A stretch of 64,000 nt of DNA from Typha latifolia (lineage: Eukaryota > Streptophyta > Magnoliopsida > Poales > Typhaceae): contig CM034103.1 of NCBI GenBank assembly GCA_019914945.1, positions 16,929,426 to 16,993,425 on the forward strand, in the 5' to 3' direction. The notes below the pieces were generated by a model. That model did no database searches and was not told where the DNA came from. It saw nothing but the letters and a program-made list of their open reading frames with translations. Positions 50,452 through 62,412 of this stretch are shown here, in pieces; within the stretch, counting starts at the first letter, position 1; the number at the start of each line of letters is the position of its first letter. The translations under genes and the position numbers were made by a program.

Positions 50452-51720
50452 ATGCTGGGGTTGGACGCGGCTCGCTTGGAGGCCGACATGAGCCGTTTAA
50501 TAACCCACCTCTTCCAACAGGTCATTACTAGTGTATATATATATATATATCTAATGCCTTAAACGGCCTTTTAGAGTTACTGGTGATTTTTTTTTGTTCT
50601 TCTTCTTCTGTATTAGTATCTAGTGTCACAAATCAATCCAGTATATGCCCCCGTCACCATACCACTGGATTGGAACTCCATCCATGTCGGTGGTTTTAAT
50701 TGATATAGAGGATGAATTATACATTCATGGCAGGGGGTGCTGGACGAGCAGTTCATGCAGCTGGAGCAGCTTCAGGACGAGTCATCCCCAAATTTCGTCT
50801 GCGAGGTCATCTCCATTTACTTCCGGGAGTCCGACAAGATGCTCAGGAATTTCAGATACCAACTGTACGTACGACACGTACATCTAGCAATATATATATA
50901 GTATTCAGACGCGTCTTATTAATTTGTCTGCAACTATCTAAATTCTCTTGTCCAGACGTTACGTAGTAATTAGTACTAACAATCTACATGTACCTTCCTT
51001 CCTCGTTAGGGCGGACAAGGAGTTGATCGACTACAAGAAGATGGGGATTCACCTAAATCAGTTAATGGGCAGCAGTTCGAGCATCGGAGCTAAACGCGTC
51101 AGAAACGTCTGCATTGCCTTCCGCGCAGCAGCTGAACAGGGCAACTGGGCTAGGTGAGTGCCAAGCCATTGATGTCAACCGTAGTTGATCGGTTATATAT
51201 TTGATCACCGAGATATGACTTAAGCAATATGATTCAACCAAAAGAAACTAAGAGAAACCTCACAATTTTCCTCTCCCATTCTTTCTCGCCTGATAATTAC
51301 TTTATCTTTTTCTTTGGACTTAAAAGATGCCTATTCTCCTTGGAGTTGCTTGAGCACGAATACTACTACTTCAAGACCAGACTGCATGAGCTCTTCCAGG
51401 TACTGAATTTATCCTATAACATGTTAGCCTTTAACTAACGAGTTAAAATACCATCTTCCAACGAAAATCAAACTTCTCACATTTTCTACACCTGATAATC
51501 GAAGCGCGCTATTCTGTACTCACTTGTCTCGAGTCAATAAGGAATTAGTTTAATTACCGTTGATCCTCACCCAGATGAGTGAATGGAGAAGATCTAAATT
51601 TTAAAGGTACTTTGCCATTTTTTTTTCCAAATTGTAACTATATGATTTTGTATAACCTGCTAGATGGAACAGCAAAGCGTGATAGCAGCTGGGATTGGGT
51701 ACCACCCATTGTCGCCTTGA
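50452..51720 (+). CDS. AHP6: Pseudo-histidine phosphotransfer protein (AHP6-like)
   Basis: Negative regulator of cytokinin two-component signalling; it competes with true HPt proteins for phosphotransfer but cannot be phosphorylated. Five exons: 50452-50520, 50734-50864, 51010-51153, 51327-51399 and 51664-51720, giving 157 residues. It starts MLGLDAARLEADMSRLI and continues GVLDEQFMQLEQLQDE, SSPNFVCEVISIYF and IDYKKMGIHLNQLMGSSSSI, ending LEHEYYYFKTRLHELFQ. In active HPt proteins the site reads HxHQLKGSSSS; here the phosphoacceptor position is Asn (AAT at 51056-51058), as in Arabidopsis AHP6 and monocot PHPs. The four-helix HPt fold motifs are otherwise intact and all splice phases agree. Nucleocytoplasmic location is inferred from the family. 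Confidence 0.94.
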
Positions 51721-54700
51721 GGACTATTGCCTCTTCTGTGCACATACACACACCACGGTTGCTGGCTAGGAGCTTGCGAAGCATTCATTGTGTATCTTCA
51801 TCTCTTCCGGATTGCTATTTGTAAAAGTCTCGTCCATTTATGTCCCACACATATTAAGACCCACAAGAAACTAGGGCCAACGTTGTCGCCAGGTGATGGA
51901 GAACTTCCTGCCTAAATTAAAAAGTAGTTCAATAGTCTACAATTTGATTTGATTTTTCAAGTAGATTGTGAGTGTGACAGTGGCCCGTATTTGCCAACTG
52001 GCTTGTGCCTTGACTTCGGTTCCTTCAGTCGGATGAATTAATGATGAATGAAAGAACAACCGAATTCCTGCAGCTGACACCGCACTATAAGATCCTCACT
52101 GTCCCAACATTCACCATAACTTGTCTATTAGTGCTGCATAAAATGGTCGATAATTCCTTTAGATGCTGCATGGCATTTTTCACACCAAAAGAAGACCTCG
52201 AAGGGTCATACTTCCCGGCGACAATTGACTCTTAGTGTGTATCCATCACCCTAAACAGTTTTCTCTTCTGAAAATACAAGGATCCAGTCAAAACTTGTCT
52301 GTAGTATTCTCTTCTTCCGCAGAGTAATTGCTGAGCAGTTTAATATGGACGTAGGTATGACCATGTGTTGGTAGTATTGCTAAAGTAAATAACATGATAA
52401 GAAAGGCATGTATAACTAAAAGTGTTAATAACTTTATTTGACATTAATTTGGGACGATGGATTTGAAGAACAACTAAGGTATAAAGAATGTTACCATGCA
52501 CGCAAAGACAAACTGCTTCTTAAATCTTGCTGTATTTAAGATCAATAAAATAGCAAATTAGAGTACAAACTTGACTTAGTTACCGCATTAAATGAAAGCA
52601 GGATCACAAAGCAGGTTATAGATGTCCTGTAAACAATACCCAAAATTAGAAGTCAATTAGCAGGAAAGATACATATCATGTTTGAACCAAGCAAACAAGA
52701 AAAACGCATCGTCTGTCTACAAGATTAAACCAGAGATAGCAGAGCAATCAACACAAATACTACTATACTGACGGCAATATCCGACAGTATTATTTATCAC
52801 TCTTCATGTACTTATGAGCAGAAGGATAAATGACGTGTGCAGGTAAAGGCCATCATATTAACGTCGATTGTGCATGTCAGATAGGTATATGAAATGAAGC
52901 CACCATTCATCTGAAAGGTAATTATATGGATACAAGGTCTCCTGAGGGCTGAGGGTCATGGAAATACAAGATTTTCTCCTTTGTCAGATACCCGAAAGGA
53001 ATAAAATCCTCATATACACATAGAAAGGTTTAAATTTCTCAAGAATCGTTCCATATCTTTAAATTGTTGCACTGTAGATTTTATTCTATTCTCACTCACT
53101 GCCCAAAAGGTTATAAATCAAGCGGATAATTTTCAAGAGAGATGTTTGTGGAGCTTTACCGCCACTACACCCAATAACCAATTTATACTCCAAAATCACT
53201 CTCAATTCAAGCTCTATTATTGCTGGTTGAACAAAATAAATCTTCAACTTGTACCATGGCACTGAGAATGTGTGATAATATTTCTTTAACATCGATCAAA
53301 TGCTCATAATCTGATACAAAAGTGTAAAAAAAAAGCCTGTAGATGACAGATGAAATGTATCATACTCATAGCATAATTGTATATGTAAGATCATCAAGTT
53401 TGAAGTGAGATAATGCAAAAGAACTCTGGCTTGTCCCTTCAACTATCCAATCGGATCTTTCCAAATAGCCTAGCAGACTACCCAAAGGAAGGCCTCCAGT
53501 TTATTTATTCCAGTATTCTGATAGACTGGAAGACCTCCGTTCTATCATTATGAACAAGATATGGCACAGTTCCCATAATCCAGATTATGGCAGCAATATA
53601 ATACGAAACTAACCTTTACGTGGATAGCAAATAATGGCTGATAATTCAAGTCAGATTAGGAAGATTAACATATTAACAACCCTGAGATCCCTGTACAGAA
53701 TACTCATGTTTAATGGTACTCCCATCAAACGCAGTGGTACACTTCTAAGCTGACTAGGAGAAGATGTGAAGTAAAATAGATCTGGAAGATAGTAAAAAAT
53801 CCCACGGGGAATCATCTTCACTACTTCCAGCAATCTTATTTTAATATGAGCACTTCGGCCAAGAGATATAGTCTTAGATACTGCGCTTGACTCCAAAGGA
53901 TAATTGGGAAAATGCCATATTGCTCACAAAAAATGAGAAAAATAGTTTTGTATTTCAAAAAGAAAAAGAAAAGGGGATCTCACTAATTGATTTTGCTATA
54001 AAACCTCTTAAAAAGAGGTCGGACTTCGTTAAGCAAAGCCAGAAGCGAGACGTCGAGTCTACGAAGCGAAGTACTTGCGTCCCCCTTTGCCTCGCCATGC
54101 CATGTCATCTATTTTGCTGCTCTTGACAGTTTACTATAATCCTAATCATAGTTGTCTACACATTCTATGCTTTTATCTCAAAATCTAAACCTCACTTATT
54201 GTTCACAAGCTTCTTTTCCTATTAACTGGCACACTTGGAAGTATGGACAACAATGCTGCCAGTCTCCAATCAATGAAAAAAGCCTGTCTACTCACTCTGG
54301 TTTTGGTTGCTATGGCAATATTTATACTTAAAAAAAGTTCCCCAACCCAAACGAGAATTATCTTCTTACCTTGTTATTCTTCTCTCTCCTCCCTTCTTTC
54401 TTTTTCGCTTTTGTGCACTATCCTGCTGCTATTCTGCCTGTTTGGTTTCTAAGAATTTAAAGTTGCTACTATTGTTGCTTTTTCACTGCAGCAAGATTAT
54501 TATTGTTTCCATATAACTGTTACAACCATCTGCTTTCTGCGATCTGTTGCTTTGTCCAGCTTGGTTTTGAAATAAAATCCTACAAAAAGCAATGACTTGG
54601 ATGCTCCAAATTGAAGACAAAGGTTAGGAACTTAGGATCACTTTGTCCTTGACTAAACCTCCCAATGGGTAAATCCTAAACTTTTTTGCTGTTTGTTTTC

Positions 54701-54782
54701 AGAATTTTTTGCTATATTGCTTCTACATGTCAGATATTAACTGCTTGAGCTATAGAGTCCAGGCCTAACCTTTGCAATAGTA

Positions 54783-54813
<31 letters not shown>

Positions 54814-55419
54814 GGTTGCTTTTTTTACAAAATAGTGGAACTCTCTCAATTCTATTTGGTGATCCTCAAAAGTTCACAGAGAACTTTCGATCTTGAGGTG
54901 GCACTCCACATCATAAAAGAGGCTTTCTAAGTCCAAAATGGGAGAGGAATAGAGCAATAAGCCAGAAAAGAAGACTGGGAAGTAAAGAGAAAACAACTCT
55001 TCCATCATTGGAGTGGAATAGATGAAACATGATATACTCCCACTATATTGCTGTAGCCTTTGAAGGTTCAGGTGGGTCAATTTCTAAGATTTTTAATATT
55101 CTAACGATGAAGCCTCTCAGCCCTAACTATGAAAATAATAATACTCTCTGGAACAAGAGGGTTATCCTATATGCATAGGTTATTCACAATAACAAAGATA
55201 ATGAAGATCATTAGTTCTATAGCTACATTAATATGAGAATAGTATGAGAAAATGTTCAAATAACTTTCATTGCATGCAATCGTACTTACTCTAGAAGACA
55301 CTGAAGTAAAATCATGAATTTTCACATTGTATAGAATCATGGAAAGAATAAGAAAAAAAGATGTACGATACAAATGAATACCTCAAAGCATAAGAGAGAT
55401 GAAGGTGCATGTGAAGGTG
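51721..55419. other. Intergenic region, no gene recognised
   Basis: About 3.7 kb between the convergent AHP6-like and GH17 genes. ORFs are short and lack motifs. The only distinctive tract is (TA)n followed by a T-run at 54783-54813. The untranslated 3' ends of both genes should lie at its edges. Confidence 0.5.
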
Positions 55420-58400
55420 TCAGACCATTAAATCCAGTCCAATATCATATGATATAGTCCCATTAGCATTAAGAAGCCCATAATGCTTCTCAGAACCTGG
55501 CCCAGGTTTCAAGTCCTCATTAAACAGTGCAAAGACATATGCACTTACCACAACTTTTGGTCTGCGTGGAGTCCCTTTCCTTTTGGCTAGCCGTTTGAGG
55601 AGATTAAAATTGTAAATCCTTGCATTCTGAGTTGAAGCTCCTGCTTCATCTTTGTCACCATGAGAAGCCCAACCTGTCTCAGAAATTCGTACTTTCATCT
55701 TCTCATAACCAGCAGCATCCAGAGCAGCATAGGCAGCATCTATCTGGGCATCAAACATGTTGTCATAGTACAAATTAGTCACTGCATCCTTAACTCCAGG
55801 ATTTGGCAGGAACAATGCATAGTTGATATCAATATTCTCAGGATCGCCTTTGTAAGCCAAAAATGGGTAAATGTTGAGAAAGAATGGAGAGCCAGTATTT
55901 GAGAATAAATCCAATATAGGTTTCAAGTATACGAGAATATCTTCCTTAAAAGTACATGATGATGGAGGATAGGAATTAGCAAACACAGCCTGTGAGTGTG
56001 GTGTCAGGACCTCTATATGATCTGCCAGCTGAAGTCCTTTGAGAGCATCATAAACATTTTTCAAAGCACCAAACAAAGCTTCTGTCAGCTCCTGATCTGA
56101 CCCTCCAAGCACTTCGTTCCCTACAGCAATACCTCTGATATCTGTATCAGGAAGATACGGCTGCACATTTTTATTAATCCACTGAATGGCTCTATCTTCA
56201 TTCACACTCATATCTTTTAGATACTCATTCGGAATCCCTATCACCAATTCAAGCCCGGATCCACCAAAAGCCTTGAGGACATTGTGATCTGCATCATAAA
56301 TTCTAGCATTCTTAATCTTTGCTGCTTTCAATAGTGCCACCACGCTTTCAGGTGGAGGGATATTATCAGCAATCCTGCCATAGTTTATCCCGTAAGTTCC
56401 AGTAAATGCCTGAACCGTTAAAATCCCTGCACAGAACCAAAATATCCCGTAAGTTCCAGTAAATGCCTGAACCGTTAAAATCCCTGCACAGAACTAAAAT
56501 ATCCATCTGATAATCTCCTTTCAAAAAGAAGCACCAAAAAGAGAAGCCTGAAATTGCAAATAGAAAAATTAAAGGACCTGCAAATACGAGAAAACAGTTT
56601 TTTTTGGGACAAATGGATAGAGAGAGAAAGGGTTGCGCCACGAACAATGCCAACCTGTGCCGCTTGGCATGTACTACTAATATTGTGTACCGTGATATAG
56701 AAGCACCAGTACAAGAGAGTAAAAAGAAAAAAGATACTCCTTAAAGTATTTCAAGTATGCGAACTATGTATTGAGATGCAAAAGCGTGATTCAAGTTGTG
56801 CCAATTAATGTAGGTTAGGCACACTCAGTTTCACTTTTTGTTTCCGCCTTTGGAGATCTCTAACTTTAGAGAAGATTGACTCTTATCTTCCCTTCCAGTG
56901 TATTGAAAGGCTGCAGCAAATGGCGGGCGGTTACTCCACCGCCTAATGCCTAGGCGTAATGTGAGCGCCAAGACGACCTAGCATTTTTAATATATACAAA
57001 ATTAAAAATTTACACATGATATATTATATGTATAAATATTGTATATATAAATTTTTTGATAGTCTACTCACCAAAATACATTAATAATGGTTTATAACCA
57101 TTCTTAAAACTATGAGCTGATACAATTTAGTGGTAAAATAGAACATAAAATATTAATAAAAATATAATTAGATCTCAAAAAAAAAAAAATAGTCCATCTG
57201 CCCATTGCTCCACTAAGTGAAGAGAGACATGTTCTTCACTCGTGTCCATCACTCCACTGACGAGAAGGGGAGAATACTCCATTCTTCTCATTTTGTCCAT
57301 TTAATGAAGAGGTGGCGAGAAGGAAGGTGATAGGAAACTTTCACAGCCATCATGTTTGCTAAATTGAAAAGAAAAAAAAGGGGACATGGGTCGTCGTGTT
57401 TGCTTCGCTCCACGCCACTACACGAGGACATTCGTCATGGCATCCATGCTCCGCATGATACCCTCCACAACGCTGCACGAGGCTGACCTCCACTCCATCG
57501 CATGAGTCGGGGATCTCCGCTCACCCTATCCACTGTTGAGAAAGGAGAGAGCTTGAGAGAGAATGATTAGGAGAGAGTGATCGAGAGAGGAAAAGAGCTA
57601 GGGTACGATGAGTTTTTTTTCCTCTTTTAACCAAGGTTCGAAAAATCAAGATCGACTTTTAGAAAAAACGATACGTATCGGTCGGATCGGCTGTATCAGT
57701 CGCTCGGATCGGATCAGATTTTTTTAATTACATAAAATTCTAAATACTATTTAAAAATGTAGAAAAATTTCTAAAAATTTAGAAAACATGACAAAAAATA
57801 AGAAAATAATAATTATTCACATATGAACCTTAAAAATTAAACAAAAATACTTACTCAAAAGTCAAAATCCGATGAATCCGATAATGATGTTTAGGGTTTA
57901 ATGCTCCAAAGAGTGATTGCATCATATCATTCATATTAAATGGATCTTATTGAATTTGCGGAGGATAATAATCAATATGTGGATATTGTGTCTGAGGATA
58001 TCGAGGAGGATATCGAGGAGGATATTGAGGAGGATAGTAATCAGCATATGAATCATGTGATTGTTTCAAACAATGGATACTTGATGAACCATAATTCGTT
58101 GAAGTTCGCTAGAGTGAGATTAGATCTCTTTATTAGAAAGTGAGAGTGAGAATAAAAGGAGAAATGAGTGAAAGAGAGTGAGTGAAAAGAAAAGAGTAGA
58201 GAGAAAGGGAAAGAGCTTGGGGACATCAATAATTGATGTCTCCGGGTCGAATTCGGGTCAAATCCATAATAGATCTGGCCCGATTTGATCAAAACCGGCT
58301 GATCCCAGATCGGCCAATCCAAATCGGGATCGACCGATCCTAGCCGGTCAAATTGACTATGGATCGACTGATTCGGATCGGGATCGGCCGATTTGATGAA

Positions 58401-58975
58401 CCTTGCTTTTAACTAATGCATGACCCATTGTTTGTGCCTAACCAGTTTTCGCCCAACCCAATAGCCGCCATGTTGACCTGCCAAGCTCGTCGAGCACCAA
58501 ATCGGCCCTCAAAGCCCAATTATACAATTCAACCGCATACTCTAGGCACATAGTATTTTGGCGGGGTAGCCAGAGTGTCGCCCCGCCAAAGCCGCTTTTC
58601 AATACCATGATTTCTTCCAAAGTTTTCATGAGTATTGACTCATATGGACTTGGAAATAATGAAATGCACGATCCACACTAAACATATAGTTTCTTTTTTT
58701 TTTTCCTTCTAGAAAAATTATTTTTTACAACTCACGATACATTCATTAAGAATCAATTTCCGCTCTTTTTAAAGTAGAGCAATTATACCAACCAGATTCA
58801 ATTTGTAATTAATACCCCACTTTGGCATCCAATATCAAATAGCTAATTCTTAGTTTACTATTAATACTAATTTAGTTGTAAGGTTTACAAAATATGAATG
58901 ACTACTTAATTATGAGTATATGAGTAATAAATCTTTAGAAATGGTAGTTAAATTGAGTAATATATCTCTTAAAGA

Positions 58976-59025
<50 letters not shown>

Positions 59026-59977
59026 CAAAGGATTAGAGTGCAAAATTTATGTTAAAATTTAAAAAGATAACACTTTTGTAGCTTCTGAATGCACCTCCTG
59101 ATTTGCACTATCTTCTAAAAAAAAAATTTCTAACACCTTCTTAACCAGTAATTTTGTTTCATTACCAGGACATCTAGATGTAATGAAAGCTGGTTCCTAT
59201 TTTCATATCAGTAAAGGAAAGCAAGGGAGTTACTAAGAGAGAAACAAATGCGGGAAAACAAATGAACCATTTCATATTTATAAGATGAGAATAGGTCAGA
59301 GGATATATGAGAATCATCACAACAGAATAAGTAATTTCAATTCTTGTTAAATAGCTACACAAGACGGATAAAAATTGGGTTAATAGAGAAACTGAGAAAC
59401 TCACTTTAGTGTAGCTTGATTTTGAGCAAGTAATGAATCAAGTTAACTGAGTGGAATAATACAACTGTATAGCCGACACCAAAAATAAAAAAAGAGAATG
59501 AAGAGGAAGATAACCCTTTGAAAGCAAGACGACAACTTCTGATAGATTATTGAAAATTGAAATCCAACTACTAATTATGCAGGATACCAAAAACGAAATC
59601 AGCATAGTAAAAGTGAATCATTTGTCTTACCAAAATCGAAAGGAAAAAAAACGAATGTGCATACGGAGAAAGCGAATATTAGATGAAACTAGAGCGAAAA
59701 AGAAGGCTCCTATGAAAGCCCTAAAAGATCAAAATTCAAAGTCGAAGGTAAAGACTATCAAGAATTCATAAAAGATGAAGGGTTTTTAACAAATTAAGCC
59801 TAATTCAGTCAAATCTGATCAGCGCCGCATGTTGCTAAAGCCAACAAGCCAACTAGTAATTATAAGTTGAGAAAGGATGAGAATAGATTAGTGGTCATTA
59901 CCGCGGAAAGAGAAAGGGAGGAGAATGAAGTAGGAGAAACAACTGAAGAGCAGCAGCCTGCAAACACTAGTCTGCAT
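55420..59977 (-). CDS. Glucan endo-1,3-beta-glucosidase (GH17)
   Basis: Secreted wall enzyme hydrolysing beta-1,3-glucan (callose). Exon 1 (59977-59902) encodes the signal peptide MQTSVCRLLLFSCFSYFILL. Exon 2 (56426-55420) continues in phase with ILTVQAFTGTYGINYGRIA. Together they give 360 residues. GH17 marks are present: IKNARIYDADHNVLKAFGGS, the acid/base Glu in GIAVGNEVLGG, the nucleophile Glu in ISETGWASHGD, and AYVFALFNEDLKPG. The best relatives are plant GH17 proteins of the At2g27500 type. The ~3.48-kb intron carries a hAT element. The exon 2 acceptor lies in a 57-base tandem duplication, so a second in-frame acceptor exists at 56483 (adds 19 residues). Near 55435 an apparent 5-base insertion shifts the frame after SYDIG, giving LDLMV-stop; the other frame reads GFNGLTPSHAP, the expected continuation. 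Up to ~20 C-terminal residues may be lost. Confidence 0.88.
56386..56499. repeat. 57-bp tandem duplication spanning the GH17 3' splice site
   Basis: Two head-to-tail copies, 56386-56442 and 56443-56499, differ at one base (GAACC versus GAACT). Each copy carries the intron end and the first coding bases of exon 2, so each provides an identical CTGTGCAG|GG acceptor 57 bases apart. 57 is divisible by three and the extra segment has no stop codon. Confidence 0.92.
57624..58413 (-). mobile_element. hAT-family DNA transposon, non-autonomous (8-bp TSD)
   Basis: The element runs from 57632 (CAAGGTTCG...) to 58405 (...GAACCTTG), 774 bases. Its terminal inverted repeats start CAAGGTTC and stay similar for about 25 bases. 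The perfect 8-base target duplication CTTTTAAC lies at 57624-57631 and 58406-58413. An 8-base TSD and short CA-starting TIRs define the hAT superfamily. The interior minus strand at about 58120-57940 translates to a Tyr/Pro-rich tail (DYYPPQYPPRYPPRYPQ) ending at a stop. It may be the C-terminal end of a lost transposase or a similar protein. The element lies in the large GH17 intron. Its GATCGG-rich subterminal regions are typical. Confidence 0.82.
58980..59022. repeat. (TA)n microsatellite
   Basis: About 43 bases of TA repeats inside the GH17 intron. The unique sequence just to its right (59035-59115) is related to 63740-63812 near the telomere. Confidence 0.9.
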
Positions 59978-61340
59978 TTTCTTCTCTTCTTTAACAGAAA
60001 ACAAGTGCGAAAGGATACCAAACGCTTGGGCCGATGCCACACAAACTCTTCCTTGCAAACCGCGTCCGTTGCGAATCGGGAAGAGGAGGAGAAGCGAGAT
60101 CAATTAATAATAAGCCCACCTCCAAAAGCTAGCCGCCTCCTCCATCTCAAATCCCCTCTTCCTTCTCGTTCCCACGCGGACCGCATCAGCACTCACTTCG
60201 CTTCGAACTCCTTTTCTTTTTTCCTTTTCATCTGCGTTTTGGACCCATTGGAACCTGTGGGGGGCTGTGGTGACACAGTGTCGGCAGTAGCCGGTTGGTC
60301 TGCGTCAACTTCCACAATAAATTTTCAATGGCGATCGATTGCGGGGTACCAAGGCCCGCCATAAGCTTACGGCCTTACACCTAGATAAATTAAATTTTTA
60401 GGTACAACGCTCGACTAATCATAGACATTCATAATCTAAACTATGGGTGTATTAGATTGTTGATTGTTCTGTTTTCCTTATTCTTTTTATGTTTTAATAA
60501 AAATCTACTTTTTATTATTTGGTTACACTAAAGAGCGACTTTTAGCTCTCTCTTCTTGATATTTTTATTTTATTTAATATGTGTACCTTTTTTTAAAATA
60601 TTATTTGTTTATATGCAATCCTTTAAGTTGAAATTTATACGTATTGCATCTTAAAATGCTTAATTTAAATATGGATTCATTTTATTTAAACAATAAAGCT
60701 TGTTCCTCCAACAAATCTCTATTTTGACTAGAGTATTTCTAGATATATTGGCAAATATGAGCTCCTCTATTTCGAATTGTATTTTTAGGCCCCTTTTATT
60801 CATACCTACTTTACTCTTTTCTTAATCAACCATTTAATTAAATCTCTACATGCTCAAAACTCATTCTTCTTTTTTATTTTTATTTTTTTCACACATCATC
60901 ATCCATCTCAATTTTTTCTCACTCATCAAGCCCTCCATTCGTATTTTCGTTCTCTCCTTCCTCTCATTCTCTTCTTTTACTTTCTCTTCTTTCTCCTTCC
61001 TCTCTCTCTTCTTTTTTTAACATTGTCTTTCCATTCTCACACTTCAAACTCTAACATATACATTCAACTCTTTATTGTTCAATCATTGTTATCTTATTTT
61101 CTTCTCCTCTTTTTCACCATTTTTCACCAATTTTGTTTGATCTTATGGCTCCTTGCTAACCTTGCAAGACAAATTCTTTGGTGGTTTTAGGTAATTAGCA
61201 TTATTATTAGTACTATTTATTTATCTACAACTTTAGAGTCATTGCATAATACGACTCAGTCCATATTGGCTCAACTCGCGATATTGAGTTCATTGGGATG
61301 AGCCTATTTATTTAGTTGAGTTTTATTAGAAAAAATAAAA
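59978..61340. other. GH17 leader and AT-rich subtelomeric region
   Basis: 59978-60250 is the probable 5' UTR and promoter of the minus-strand GH17 gene; GC content is raised up to about 60360. From 60370 on the sequence is AT-rich with CT-rich stretches (60880-61140) and no supported gene. Confidence 0.45.
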
Positions 61341-61349
61341 TAATTTTTG

Positions 61350-61620
61350 CCAGGGGCGTTCGAACGCAGGGACCATGTTCAAACATATATGCGAATGCCT
61401 GCACGCGTTTACAAAAATAGAGAATGCAAATTATACATTCAAACAGAATCAAGCCGTTCGAATGCGATCGTTCGAACAGCTACACACATTCACAACGATG
61501 GAGAACTGTAATTACACGTTCGAAATCGGGTGCGTTCGAACGCACCGTGGCAAAAGTTGTTAGTTTGTTAGGGTTTTTCAATTTAGTTGATGGGTCCATA
61601 GGGTGAGCCTCTATAAATGT
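61350..61620 (+). repeat. TTCGAACG-rich segment, possible LTR remnant
   Basis: Several TTCGAACG, TTCGAAC and TTCAAAC cores lie between 61358 and 61545, followed by CTCTATAAATGTGG at about 61609. The motif content is like the 34.2-34.5 kb array, but here the units are not regularly spaced. A retrotransposon U3 promoter is a reasonable but unproven reading. Confidence 0.45.
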
Positions 61621-61959
61621 GGAGTAAACATTAATTGGAGTTTATCTGATAATTGAAATTGACATTGTGCTTTTATCTCTTTCTCAATTGTCTCTAGCCA
61701 TTGACGCCTTTTCCCACCTCCTTTCTTCTACCGTCCAAGTCTTTGGTCAGCTTTCTTTAACTCCTAATCTTCATCTTCTACAATAACTTCTCCCCCTTTA
61801 CACTAGGAATTTAACCTAGCATCTATCTAGCCATTGAAGGACTATCAAACTAGAGTTTAATTGGCCTTCTATTCGGTCGATATCTCAATATCAGATAACT
61901 CAATGTCTCCATTAGAGTATTGACTGGTGAGATATAGTATGACATGTGTCAAATGGAGA

Positions 61960-62412
61960 CAATTTGCTATGCGCTTACTATTGAGACATGCTTAGTGTTC
62001 AAATGGTTTAACTATTGCTTGGGGCTTACTATTTACATGTGCTTACTATTCAATCAGGGCTCATTGCTCCTATAGGCTTAAATTGTAACGGGCTTACTGT
62101 TTATATGGTTTAACTATTTATTCGGGCTTATATTCACACAGGCTTACTATTCGCACGGGCTCACTATTAATGTCGGCTTACAAGTCAAAGAACTTACTGT
62201 TCACATGGGATAATTGTTGACACGGGCTTATTAATACGAGCTCACAAATCTTATGGGCTTACTATTGACACAGGCTTACTGTGTACACAACATTACTATA
62301 CACATGGGCATACTATTTATTCGTATCGGCTCACTGTTCATATGGGCTATCTGTTTCATATGGGGTTCCTATTTATATGGGCTAGCTGCTCATCTGGGCT
62401 TACTGATCCTGT
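61960..62412 (+). repeat. Degenerate ~20-bp subtelomeric tandem array
   Basis: Roughly twenty variants of a GGGCTTACTATTCACATG-like unit follow one another with variable spacing and many substitutions, with GGCTTACT or GGCTCACT the best kept core. This explains the repetitive short ORFs here. No gene is present. Confidence 0.75.

Noticed and set aside
56366..56653. 95-residue minus ORF with a hydrophobic N-terminus as the GH17 first exon
   Set aside because: It is out of frame with GH17 and translates intron plus the 57-bp duplication. The exon at 59977-59902 supplies a better signal peptide in the right phase.
57940..58143. Acidic EDIEEDIEED ORF
   Set aside because: It lies inside the hAT element and is the opposite strand of a Tyr/Pro-rich frame; it has no independent support.
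59867..60364. 165-residue plus-strand ORF near the GH17 start
   Set aside because: It is antisense to GH17 exon 1 and its leader and lacks any recognisable domain.
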